DNA of 64,000 nt from Bacteroidetes bacterium GWF2_33_38 (GTDB lineage: Bacteria > Bacteroidota > Bacteroidia > Bacteroidales > GWF2-33-38). The stretch lies in the NCBI GenBank assembly GCA_001769505.1, contig MEOF01000055.1, positions 10,924 through 74,923 on the forward strand, read 5' to 3'. A model generated the notes under the pieces. The model saw nothing but the letters and a program-made list of their open reading frames with translations, did not search any database and was not told the origin of the DNA. A program made the position numbers and the translations under genes. Of the stretch, positions 56,271 to 64,000 are shown in pieces. Within the stretch, counting starts at the first letter, position 1; the number at the start of each line of letters is the position of its first letter.

Positions 56271-56792
56271 ATGATAAATACTAAAACAAACAAATACATT
56301 GCTTTTCAGAAAAAAAATCCTATTATAAATACCATCTTAACGTCATTAGTTAGCATTATTTTAGGATATTTATTTTCTTATTTCATTGAGATTAATCCTT
56401 CAATAAAAAGAATAGAAGCTATTAATAATAAAGTTTTAACAAAACAAGATTCTTCAATTAAAATTCTTACCGCAATAAACGAGAAATATACTGTTAAGAA
56501 TATAGAGGGCGAAGATTTGAAAGTAGGTTATAGCAGTCTGGTAAAAGAAGATTTAGTTAAAGTACAAGGTATTGATTTGGAAAGAGGCGAAGAGATTTAT
56601 TTAATTAATTATATTGGAAAATATAAGCCATCCGTTCGACTAATGGTGGAAGAAGTAATAGTAGATCAAACAAACAAATTGAACAAAGAAATCAAAATTT
56701 ATATTAGTAAAGAAGCATTAACATTATTAGGTTTAGAAAAAGAACTATACAAAGGTATTTTTACTTTAAAAATGAAAAGGGTAATAAAATAA
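56271..56792 (+). CDS. Single-pass membrane protein of unknown function
   Basis: A 173-residue protein. The ATG at 56271 is 4 bases after the restored stop of the GIY-YIG-like gene; an upstream in-frame start would overlap that gene. One transmembrane segment (about 17-39, ILTSLVSIILGYLFSYFIE) follows a short basic N-terminus. The rest (about 40-173) contains a short coiled helix and beta-type segments (LVKVQGIDLERGEEIYLINY, VRLMVEEVIVDQTNKL). I recognise no family. Its place in the block suggests a membrane component of the same system. Confidence 0.7.
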   Translation: MINTKTNKYIAFQKKNPIINTILTSLVSIILGYLFSYFIEINPSIKRIEAINNKVLTKQDSSIKILTAINEKYTVKNIEGEDLKVGYSSLVKEDLVKVQGIDLERGEEIYLINYIGKYKPSVRLMVEEVIVDQTNKLNKEIKIYISKEALTLLGLEKELYKGIFTLKMKRVIK

Positions 56793-56824
56793 CAAGCCCA
56801 TATTAATTATTAAAAAACAACATT

Positions 56825-57265
56825 ATGTCATCAGAAATCAGAAAACAAAAAAAAGAAGTTCGCAAACTTGAACGTAAAGAAAGAAAAGCAATTTTTAATA
56901 AATTGTTAGCAGCTGCAATAGCTGTAAAAGATATGCAATTAATCGAAGGATTATCTTACAAAGAAAAAATTGCAAGAGTGTGGTCAGTTGTTAAACCAAC
57001 ATTAGAATTTGCAATTATTTTGAAAATTACCGGCGAAAAATTCGATACGGCTGCAAATAAACTAATCATAATTGGAAATAATATTACAGGTAACGAAACC
57101 ACCGACCAACAAGCAATTGAATTTCTTAATACGCTTTCTTCTGCTTGGAATACTATTGAAATGGCACTTGAAGTAATAAAAATTGCAGCACCTGACGATA
57201 AAGACGAAGATATTGATAAAATAATCGAAATTGGAGAATGGTTATTTGAAAATTCAAAGTCTTAG
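56825..57265 (+). CDS. Small helical protein of unknown function
   Basis: A 146-residue protein, predicted almost wholly alpha-helical. The first 25 residues are strongly basic (KQKKEVRKLERKERKA), the middle is hydrophobic-amphipathic (PTLEFAIILKITGEKFDTAA) and the C-terminus is acidic (APDDKDEDIDKIIEIGEW). There is no signal peptide. It lies 32 bp after the membrane-protein gene and 4 bp before the next gene, clearly in one operon. No family is recognised; it could be an immunity-, adaptor- or chaperone-like component, but nothing in the sequence decides this. Confidence 0.68.
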   Translation: MSSEIRKQKKEVRKLERKERKAIFNKLLAAAIAVKDMQLIEGLSYKEKIARVWSVVKPTLEFAIILKITGEKFDTAANKLIIIGNNITGNETTDQQAIEFLNTLSSAWNTIEMALEVIKIAAPDDKDEDIDKIIEIGEWLFENSKS

Positions 57266-57269
57266 GAAG

Positions 57270-57935
57270 ATGGCACTTTTTTTTGAAAACGAGATTGATT
57301 TCAACATAGCTTCGAAACAAACTGTAAGTTATGAAAAATCGGATGCTAAATGGAGTTTATATCTAAAAGATATTACTCTAAAGCAAAATTTTGATGGTTT
57401 ATTACCCCAAATTTTTAATCCCAATAATGAGATTTACTTATATGTAATATGTTGGGATTATAGCGGTAATGCCCCTATTATTTATCCGTTGAATGATATT
57501 GACCCGGCAAGTTTAATAATTAGGATTAAAAAGAATAAAGTTCATAAGTTTAACGGAGATGGAGTACTGCTTTGGCCTCGTTCTTATGTGCATGGAGCAC
57601 TTCATATTAATATTACATTAATAGAGGACGACAAAGATATAGTAAAAAGAGGTGAAACGCTTATGGAAATTAGCAAAGCAATAAATAAAAGTAAGCTATT
57701 TGAACTAACATCCGCCATAAGCTCAAATCCTGCAACAATTACTGGAGTTGCAGTAGCTAAGGCAATTACTGAAATTTCACGTGTAATTGGTAGCATTATG
57801 TCTAAAAATAAAAACGATTATATAAACTTATTTCAAGGTTGCTTTGGTGTTGAAAATCATAATACACCTGAAAAAAAGAATTATCCTTTTGCAAACCAAC
57901 AAGCCGAAATGAATTTGGAATTTATAGTGAATTAA
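57270..57935 (+). CDS. Unrecognised protein with beta-rich N-terminal half
   Basis: A 221-residue protein; the ATG at 57270 follows the previous stop by 4 bases and has an AGGA ribosome site, while an upstream in-frame start overlaps the previous gene. Residues about 1-125 look like a beta-sandwich (KWSLYLKDITLKQNFDG, EIYLYVICWDYSG, HINITLIEDD), perhaps C2-like. Residues about 135-185 hold a Gly/Ala/Ile-rich helix (ATITGVAVAKAITEISRVIG) that could touch a membrane. The C-terminus has YINLFQGCFGVEN. There is no signal peptide and no known motif. It is the last gene before the fibre gene. Confidence 0.68.
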   Translation: MALFFENEIDFNIASKQTVSYEKSDAKWSLYLKDITLKQNFDGLLPQIFNPNNEIYLYVICWDYSGNAPIIYPLNDIDPASLIIRIKKNKVHKFNGDGVLLWPRSYVHGALHINITLIEDDKDIVKRGETLMEISKAINKSKLFELTSAISSNPATITGVAVAKAITEISRVIGSIMSKNKNDYINLFQGCFGVENHNTPEKKNYPFANQQAEMNLEFIVN

Positions 57936-57942
57936 TTTTCTA

Positions 57943-57976
57943 CAGCGGATGCCGAAAAGCTGTGAAATAGAGTAGG
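57943..57976 (+). promoter_or_regulatory. Conserved leader element, copy B
   Basis: CAGC-GG-ATG-CC-GAAAA-GCTG, then TGAAATAGAGTAGG, ending 27 bases before the fibre-gene ATG. It matches copy A at 55966-55995 in core and position. No GRTTAC/TGTCAT promoter is seen just upstream, so this copy is probably transcribed from further upstream and works as RNA. Confidence 0.5.
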
Positions 57977-58003
57977 CAAACAAAATTATAAATTATAATA
58001 ATT

Positions 58004-60118
58004 ATGAAAAAACTTTATTTATTTATCTTAACATTGGCATTAAATGCGATATGTTATGCACAGAGTACAGTCGTTACTGATGGCTCTGGCGATGCAACAA
58101 CAAATTATGTAACAAAGTGGGAAGATGGTGCTTCCTACAAAATTAAGAACAGTTTGTTGTATGATGATGGCTCCTATATTGGCTTAGGGACAACTTCGCC
58201 ACTAAGCAAATTTCATATGGTTGGAACAGATTCTAATAGCAAACTGATTTTACAGAGAAATTATTCGTTAGGCTGGGGAACTTCATTAGATTTACGGACG
58301 TTAAGTAGTACTACAGATTATATATATAGCGAAAGAGCAATTGGTGCTGTTGCCTTCTCAGGAGAATATAATGGTGATGCAAATGTTGGTGTTGGAGCAC
58401 AAATGAGAGCATATACAACAGAAAATTGGAGTGCTTCAGGCTATGGATCAAGACTGGAGTTTTTAACAGTAGCAAATGCCTCCACTACTGGTGTCGTAAG
58501 AATGACAATAGGCAATGACGGAAAGGTTGGGATTGCTAATACTGCACCAGGTTCTGAACTAGATGTAAAAGGAACATTACGTTTAACAGGTTCTACTTCT
58601 GGCTACGTGGGCTTTGCACCTGCTGCTGCTGCCGGTTCTACAACTTATACTCTTCCTTCTGCTGATGGTACAACAGGCCAAGTATTACAAACCAATGGTT
58701 CAGGTGTTTTAAGTTGGTTAACTCCTTCTACTCCAAGCACCGGTTGGCAAATAACTGGAAATTCGGGAACAACTGACGGGACTCATTTTATTGGTACTAC
58801 TGATGATGTTGCCCTTAATTTTAGAGTGAATAATGAAAAGGCTGGTAGAATATATGGTTCAACCACATTTTTGGGTTATCAAGCAGGAAATAGCAATACA
58901 TCAACTGGAAGTATGAATACTGGTATTGGAAATCAAGCATTATATTCAAATACAACAGGAGATTCCAATACTGGTGTGGGATACTATTCGTTAAAAGATA
59001 ATACAACAGGCTATAGTAATACTGGCGTTGGAGAAGCTAGCCTTACTGCAAATTCAACAGGGTACTATAACACAGCTATGGGATTTCGTTCACTTGACGA
59101 CAACACTACAGGATTTAATAATTCTAGTTTTGGTTTTGGTGCTTTAAACACAAATATAAGCGGAAATTATAATACTGCCGTAGGTGCATCCTCCCTTTTA
59201 ACGAATGAAACAGGTAGTTATAATACTACACTAGGATATTATGCTGATGTAAGTGGACAATACTCAAATGCTACAGCTATTGGTAATGGAGCAACAGCTA
59301 CTGCAAGTAATGAAATAATGATAGGAAATACCTCGGTAACAGAAATTGGTGGTGAAGTTGGTTGGACAACCTACTCAGATGGTCGTTTTAAATTTAATGT
59401 AACCGAAAATGTTAAGGGTTTAGAATTTATAAATAAATTGCGTCCAGTTACGTATCAATTAAATACCAAAGAACTTGACGATTTTGTATCACAAAATATG
59501 CCTGACGAGAATAAAGCTTCACGCAGAGAAGGAATGGATTTTACACCATCAACCGCTATTATTCATTCCGGATTTATTGCACAAGAAGTTGAGAGTGCGG
59601 CAAAAGAATGTGGTTTTGAATCTTCTATTGTACAAACTCCCGACAATGATGCAGACCCTTATGCATTGACTTATGCCGAAATAGTTGTGCCTCTTGTAAA
59701 AGCAGTACAAGAGCAACAAAAAATAATTAATGATTTAAGTACTACGGTAAATGAATTACAAGAACAATTGAATGCTTTAAATGGCAATGGAGAAAAAACA
59801 ATGCAAAATAATATTGGTGCACAAGGTAATTCAATAAATATTCATGATTTGGAACTCGCCGAAAATGCTTTTCTTTATCAAAATGTACCAAATCCTTTTA
59901 GTGAAGGAACTACAATAAAATATTTTATTCCTGAAAACGCCAATGCTCAGATAATTTTTTATAACGAATTTGGCAGTCAAATTAAAATATTTAACATTGA
60001 GGAAAATGGTATGGGGCAACTAAACATTTCCGCATCAAATCTTGCTGCGGGTATGTATTCTTACTCTCTAATAATCAGCGAGAAGGTTATAGATACCAAA
60101 AAAATGATTAAACAGTAA
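58004..60118 (+). CDS. T9SS-targeted fibre protein with S74 endosialidase-chaperone domain
   Basis: A 704-residue secreted protein: signal peptide (about 1-20), beta-rich head (about 25-295, with GIGTTSPLSKFH-type segments as in phage tail fibres), seven 17-residue repeats (about 299-417, pattern NTTGxxNTGVGxxSL, YadA-like stalk), a Peptidase_S74/chaperone-of-endosialidase domain (about 455-600; S458-D459 in SDGRFK, then LRPVTYQL and GFIAQEVE), a coiled coil (about 565-590) and a T9SS type A sorting domain (about 622-704, YQNVPNPF). S74 domains guide trimer folding and often cut themselves off. It is probably a trimeric surface fibre and the last gene of the block. Confidence 0.85.
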   Translation: MKKLYLFILTLALNAICYAQSTVVTDGSGDATTNYVTKWEDGASYKIKNSLLYDDGSYIGLGTTSPLSKFHMVGTDSNSKLILQRNYSLGWGTSLDLRTLSSTTDYIYSERAIGAVAFSGEYNGDANVGVGAQMRAYTTENWSASGYGSRLEFLTVANASTTGVVRMTIGNDGKVGIANTAPGSELDVKGTLRLTGSTSGYVGFAPAAAAGSTTYTLPSADGTTGQVLQTNGSGVLSWLTPSTPSTGWQITGNSGTTDGTHFIGTTDDVALNFRVNNEKAGRIYGSTTFLGYQAGNSNTSTGSMNTGIGNQALYSNTTGDSNTGVGYYSLKDNTTGYSNTGVGEASLTANSTGYYNTAMGFRSLDDNTTGFNNSSFGFGALNTNISGNYNTAVGASSLLTNETGSYNTTLGYYADVSGQYSNATAIGNGATATASNEIMIGNTSVTEIGGEVGWTTYSDGRFKFNVTENVKGLEFINKLRPVTYQLNTKELDDFVSQNMPDENKASRREGMDFTPSTAIIHSGFIAQEVESAAKECGFESSIVQTPDNDADPYALTYAEIVVPLVKAVQEQQKIINDLSTTVNELQEQLNALNGNGEKTMQNNIGAQGNSINIHDLELAENAFLYQNVPNPFSEGTTIKYFIPENANAQIIFYNEFGSQIKIFNIEENGMGQLNISASNLAAGMYSYSLIISEKVIDTKKMIKQ
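58898..59254 (+). repeat. Seven tandem 51-bp units encoding 17-residue repeats
   Basis: Seven successive units with the protein pattern N-T/S-T/S-G-x-x-N-T-x-x-G-x-x-x-L/A. The DNA copies have diverged considerably, so they are old rather than recently amplified. Such repeats form the stalk or head of trimeric beta-roll adhesins. Confidence 0.8.
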
Positions 60119-60135
60119 CATTTTAATAACTAAAA

Positions 60136-60160
60136 AAAGCTCATCTTGTTGATGAGCTTT
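60136..60160 (+). terminator. Rho-independent terminator after the fibre gene
   Basis: AAAGCTCATC (60136-60145) and GATGAGCTTT (60151-60160) form a perfect 10-bp stem with loop TTGTT, followed by a long T-run. It lies 17 bp past the fibre stop and ends the block's transcript. Confidence 0.93.
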
Positions 60161-60253
60161 TTTTTTATTCTAAATTGTAATTTTTTAATAAATTTTATTC
60201 TAAACTATATTCCGGATAGACTCTAATAGAAATTTTTGATGAATAATTATCGG

Positions 60254-60286
60254 TAAATTGTTAATAAATAGCTTGTTTTTTTTATA
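60254..60286. repeat. Right copy of the ~30-bp direct repeat flanking the accessory block
   Basis: The same sequence as 54242-54275 (TAAATTGTTAATAAATAGC, TTG, eight T, ATA), in the same orientation and about 6.0 kb away. It lies between the fibre-gene terminator and the next plus-strand gene. Together the two copies bracket exactly the sigma-to-fibre block. Confidence 0.75.
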
Positions 60287-60353
60287 ATATGTTAAAAATC
60301 TTTACTTTTATGGTCTAAAAAAATACATTTTTTGAAAAAATAAATTATAATTT

Positions 60354-60770
60354 ATGAAAAAACTAGTATCGTTCACGTTCTTTTTTATGCTGTTAATGTC
60401 TGGAAACCAAATGTTTGGACAAGCTCACAAAGATGACATTCAACTTTATTTCAACACATCGGACGCTGCTTTTAGCGAGTATGGCGATTACATAAAAGTT
60501 TCATTTTTTGTCGAAGGTATGTACAATAGTTCAAAACCATACCTCGAAAAAGCACATGAAATACAGGAAATTGAAAAGTTAAGCATAAAAAATATGCCTA
60601 ATCAATATGGTCAAAACGAATCTTATGCTTTACTTGAAAAAGAAAACTACCAAGTTGGGTTTACAAAACTTGTGAATACCGTTTTCAAAGAGCAAAATGT
60701 TAAAGCTGGAGAAAACAAGGAAATAATTGATATTATGACCTTTCTAAACAATAATCCTGTTAAAAAATAA
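60354..60770 (+). CDS. Small secreted protein of unknown function
   Basis: A 138-residue protein with a signal peptide (about 1-22, ending MFGQA). The mature part is helical and polar (KPYLEKAHEIQEIEKLSIKN). No family is recognised. It lies just outside the right direct repeat and 12 bp before the very large secreted-protein gene, so it is probably co-transcribed with that gene rather than belonging to the sigma block. Confidence 0.7.
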   Translation: MKKLVSFTFFFMLLMSGNQMFGQAHKDDIQLYFNTSDAAFSEYGDYIKVSFFVEGMYNSSKPYLEKAHEIQEIEKLSIKNMPNQYGQNESYALLEKENYQVGFTKLVNTVFKEQNVKAGENKEIIDIMTFLNNNPVKK

Positions 60771-60782
60771 ATAAACATCAAT

Positions 60783-63700
60783 ATGAAAAGGAATATCTTT
60801 ATCCTATCTGCAATTTTTCTACTGGGTTTTACAACTGTTTTTGCTCAGATAACGGCTCCTACAGCCGATTACTTTGAAATAACAGAATATAAAAATCCCT
60901 CGACTAACCAATTGCTCCCGGTTGAAATGCAAGATTCGGTTTACGTATTTTGCTCCGATGATTTGGATGCAGGTCAGTTAATTGCTCCATTATCGGCTGG
61001 CTGTTCATACGAATGGGGTAAATATGTACCCTCTAGTTCAACTTATACAACTTTTGCAAATACACCAACCGTATCGAATTTACAATCAGGCGGTTATCAG
61101 GTTCGCATAAACTGCGATGGGGAAATACTTACTTATCGAGCATGGGTTTTTGTTAATCAAACCATCGTTGAAGTTGCAGATTTACAAGGAGTTTGTTCGG
61201 CTTTTAACTTAAACGGAACCGCGAGTCCTGTAACCGATTTTACAATTTATAATCCACCGGAAGACCCTTTTATTATTGATGCCACAACAGAAATTACTGT
61301 GTGTTTCACGGCAGACCATACATTTGTATCCGATTTGGGTTTTTATTTGGTTGCTCCAACCTATGGTCCAAATTGCGATAATCCGGCAGAGCCCGGAGAT
61401 TTTGGTATTGTAGAATTATTGCCTTCCATCGCAGATTATGATAATGTTACTAATTTACCCCAATCTTTTTTTGGTTGTGATGGCGATTATTTTAATTGGA
61501 ACTGCAATGATAACGACAATGTGGTAAATTTATGTTTTACTACAGAAAAAGAAGCAAGTAATCCAGCCCACACTCTTTGTGTAGGAGAACACGAGGAGAT
61601 TCCATCTGTCCCATTAACCGGCACGTATGCATCTACCGGACCTTGGAGTACCATTTATGGAACTCAGGTTCCTGCGGCTTCAGATGTAGGAGTTAACTGT
61701 GGATGGACAGTACAGATTTATGATTGTATAGATTATGATTATGGATATTTTACCAATGCAACCATTTCGTTTTCGCAAGAAACACCAACTGGAACCGTAA
61801 CACATTACTACGATTCAGGAAACATATCATCTGCTATTAATGATAACTCTTGTTCGGCCAATCTTGCTTCCATTTTCGAAATTCCTTCTTATAGCTATCA
61901 ATATACCGTTGCCAATACCGTTCAGTATCAATGGTCGGCTAATCCAACTGTAACGATTCCAAATGCAACCACTTCGTTAACCCCACTTATCGACCCACAA
62001 CCTTCAGTCCCTACTTGGTTTTACTTGTCGGTTACCGATTATGTTGGTGGAATTGCAACCGGTTGTACAAAAGTTGATTCAACATTATTTCAACCTATTT
62101 CTGATAATATTCAAATCACATCTGTTGGTCCGTTTTGCGAACTTGAATCGAATGTTTATTTGGAAGCAAATACTACCGGTGGAGTTTGGACTTCTACTCC
62201 CGGCTCTCTTATTGCCGGAGCATCAACAGGTTTAATAAACTCGGCCGCAAGTCCGGGTTTGTACGACGTTATTTACACCGTTTCAAACGGAAACTGTAGT
62301 TATGCCGATACTGCTCAAATAGAAATAAAACCAAAAGTTTTCATGTCGAATTTAAGTGTTGACTGTATCAATGCCAACGATCATTTCAAAGTTTGCTTTG
62401 ATGCTACAGGAGCCTATAGTGGAACATTAAATTTTACCATTAACGATACGTTGAAAAACGAAAATTTTGATGGAACAACTTTCTGTGACACATTGGAATC
62501 GCCAAACAAATTTGTATTCGAAATAGATAATGGTACTGGTTGCAACTCAATTTTAGACTCTATCTATCACGATTGTGGTTGCGGAACCTTTGCCGGAATT
62601 ATGAATCAAACCGAAATTTATGCTTGCGATGGAGACATTGCAACAGCAACGCTTGATAGTGCTTTCCATACTGATGGAAACGATATTTTATGGTATTATT
62701 TACATACCGGAAACCTATATACCATCGCAAATCCTATTGACTCAAACACAACCGGAATATTCACAGATGCTAACGTAACCTACGGTGTTCAATATTATAT
62801 TTCTTCTGTTGCTGCCGATTCTTTGATAGATGGTCATATTGACTGGACTGATTTCGATTGTTTAGACATCAGCCAAGGTACACCTGTTACTTGGGTTCAA
62901 AGACCTGATGCGAACATTGTAGATAATAGCTTACAAATTTGCGGAAAATCAATTGGTTTGGAAGCAGACTCTGTACTCGTTGGTCAAGGAAGTTGGTCGA
63001 GCTACGATGCTCCGGGTACTACTTCTTTTCTACCTTATAACGACTCGCAAACTCCAACCGTGGTTGTTCCAACTACCGGACAATATCATTTTGTATGGAC
63101 GGTTGATAACAACGATTGTATAGACAAAGACACCATAACCGTTTCGTTTATTCCTACTCCGGTAGCAAATGCGGGTAGCGATACTTACGTTTGCGGAAAT
63201 TCATACACACTTGTTGGCGATTTAGATTTACCATTAATTCAAACGTCGGGATTTTGGACAATGCCAAGTAGTGATATTACTGAAGTTGTTCATAATGACT
63301 CATCATCTACGGTTACAGTTACCGAATACGGAACGTATTTATTTACATTTACGGAAGCTGCTGGTGGTGGATTATGTTCTGACGATGACTATGTGAGCAT
63401 TCGATTTATCAGGCCTCCACAGCCTGATGCAAATCATACTGACTCAATTTGCGGGCAAGATTATACCTTAAATGCATTGAATACAATCAATGGTAGTTGG
63501 GCTCCAATAACAGGATTGGCATTCCTGCCAACTGTCTCAGACCCACAAGCCTCCGTTTCAATAAATTTATCGACCAACGACTCAACTGTTTGGTTTCATT
63601 GGACTGAAATTTCAAGTGAATGTAGTGCTACAGACAGCGTTGCGATTGTTTTCGCTAAGCCTCCAGTTGCATCGATTGATTCTTCAGCCGGAAATACTAC

Positions 63701-64000
63701 GACCATTGTTTGTGGAAATACAGCAATATTAGTAGCTGATATTACCGGAACTGAATATGCTCAAGGAACGTGGTCGAGTAATTTATCTGGAGTTGTTTTC
63801 AGCAATGTCGATAGCGCCTACACAAGTATGACAATTCCTGGTAATTACTATGGAGAAGATGCTATTTTCAAAACAAAGGTATTTTGGATGATGCGAAATG
63901 CTGGTTGTAGTCAAATCGATACCGTTACGATAACATTTTACCAAGAGCCTGAACCTGACGCAGGAATCGACACTGTTGCTTGTGGGTTAGATATTGTTAT
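60783..64000 (+). CDS. Very large secreted adhesin-like protein, 3' end beyond the window
   Basis: An ATG at 60783 opens a frame without any stop to the window end, at least 1072 codons. It has a signal peptide (MKRNIFILSAIFLL ... VFAQ, about 1-22). A proprotein-convertase P-domain-like segment follows at about 130-340 (ITVCFTADHTFVSDLGFYLV). After it come many Cys- and Asp-rich Ig/PKD-like units of about 90 residues with the pattern PVANAGSDTYVCGNSYTL / PDAGIDTVACG. This architecture usually ends in a gliding-motility-associated T9SS sorting domain, which would lie outside. The role is probably surface adhesion or a secreted structural protein. Confidence 0.85.
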   Translation, partial: MKRNIFILSAIFLLGFTTVFAQITAPTADYFEITEYKNPSTNQLLPVEMQDSVYVFCSDDLDAGQLIAPLSAGCSYEWGKYVPSSSTYTTFANTPTVSNLQSGGYQVRINCDGEILTYRAWVFVNQTIVEVADLQGVCSAFNLNGTASPVTDFTIYNPPEDPFIIDATTEITVCFTADHTFVSDLGFYLVAPTYGPNCDNPAEPGDFGIVELLPSIADYDNVTNLPQSFFGCDGDYFNWNCNDNDNVVNLCFTTEKEASNPAHTLCVGEHEEIPSVPLTGTYASTGPWSTIYGTQVPAASDVGVNCGWTVQIYDCIDYDYGYFTNATISFSQETPTGTVTHYYDSGNISSAINDNSCSANLASIFEIPSYSYQYTVANTVQYQWSANPTVTIPNATTSLTPLIDPQPSVPTWFYLSVTDYVGGIATGCTKVDSTLFQPISDNIQITSVGPFCELESNVYLEANTTGGVWTSTPGSLIAGASTGLINSAASPGLYDVIYTVSNGNCSYADTAQIEIKPKVFMSNLSVDCINANDHFKVCFDATGAYSGTLNFTINDTLKNENFDGTTFCDTLESPNKFVFEIDNGTGCNSILDSIYHDCGCGTFAGIMNQTEIYACDGDIATATLDSAFHTDGNDILWYYLHTGNLYTIANPIDSNTTGIFTDANVTYGVQYYISSVAADSLIDGHIDWTDFDCLDISQGTPVTWVQRPDANIVDNSLQICGKSIGLEADSVLVGQGSWSSYDAPGTTSFLPYNDSQTPTVVVPTTGQYHFVWTVDNNDCIDKDTITVSFIPTPVANAGSDTYVCGNSYTLVGDLDLPLIQTSGFWTMPSSDITEVVHNDSSSTVTVTEYGTYLFTFTEAAGGGLCSDDDYVSIRFIRPPQPDANHTDSICGQDYTLNALNTINGSWAPITGLAFLPTVSDPQASVSINLSTNDSTVWFHWTEISSECSATDSVAIVFAKPPVASIDSSAGNTTTIVCGNTAILVADITGTEYAQGTWSSNLSGVVFSNVDSAYTSMTIPGNYYGEDAIFKTKVFWMMRNAGCSQIDTVTITFYQEPEPDAGIDTVACGLDIV

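Noticed and set aside
58898-59254. Tandem 51-bp units considered as a CRISPR array
   Set aside because: The units are in frame, code for a degenerate 17-residue repeat and have no constant repeat/variable spacer pattern.
58004-60118. S74/tail-fibre domain taken as a phage tail gene
   Set aside because: The signal peptide and T9SS sorting domain mark it as a cell-exported protein, and no phage structural genes surround it.

Overview
The window looks like a chromosome segment of a low-GC member of the Bacteroidota, probably an anaerobic or fermentative Bacteroidales/Marinilabiliales-type organism. This rests on type IX secretion (T9SS) C-terminal sorting domains in several secreted proteins, a PorZ-like protein next to recO, DUF4290 next to murA, Bacteroidota-type -7 boxes (TAnnTTTG) before several genes, split methylmalonyl-CoA mutase subunits (succinate/propionate metabolism) and the [FeFe]-hydrogenase maturase hydE. 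No rRNA, tRNA, CRISPR array or recombinase gene was seen. No genus can be named from the sequence alone.

Layout. 0.1-17.3 kb (minus strand): M23 peptidase, recO, porZ-like gene, a large T9SS adhesin-like protein, a Na/Pi cotransporter with an N-terminal Ig-like domain, a lipoprotein, aroA, and a 1500-residue lamin-tail-domain secreted protein. 17.4-25.2 kb: a surface-polysaccharide cluster (two GT4 glycosyltransferases, a polytopic polymerase-like protein, an acyltransferase 3, a GT2 polyprenyl-type glycosyltransferase, an asparagine synthase). 25.2-31.4 kb (minus): fumC, arsC-like, a KilA-N protein preceded by two tandem hairpins, a lipoprotein-like protein, prfB with its programmed frameshift, a DUF4468-like protein and ispD. 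31.4-40.2 kb: DUF2461, an RR/HK/hydE operon, class II fructose-bisphosphate aldolase, xth, rsgA, asparaginase. 40.2-41.0 kb is an unusual gene-free stretch with a structured inverted-repeat element. 41.0-45.1 kb: mutA-mutB. 45.2-54.2 kb (minus): an ABC-2 exporter pair, dnaJ-grpE, a TlpA-like thioredoxin, murA (active-site Cys replaced by Asp), DUF4290, and a UvrD/PcrA helicase.

The most unusual region is 54.24-60.29 kb. A 6-kb block is bounded by two identical ~30-bp direct repeats, one beside the helicase promoter and one before the next plus-strand gene. It encodes an ECF-type sigma factor, a membrane TPR/anti-sigma-like protein, a frameshifted GIY-YIG-like small protein, a single-pass membrane protein, a small helical protein, an unrecognised probably beta-rich protein, and a T9SS-targeted fibre protein with seven 17-residue repeats and an S74 (endosialidase chaperone) domain. 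Two matching promoter-like sites (GRTTAC-N16-TGTCAT) lie before the sigma gene and before the effector genes, so the sigma factor probably drives both itself and the effectors. A second shared element, hairpin-like and at almost the same distance from ATG, precedes the first effector gene and the fibre gene. This is the best candidate here for an undescribed, self-regulated surface system acquired as a unit.

After the block come a small secreted protein and the start of a very large secreted protein that runs off the right edge.
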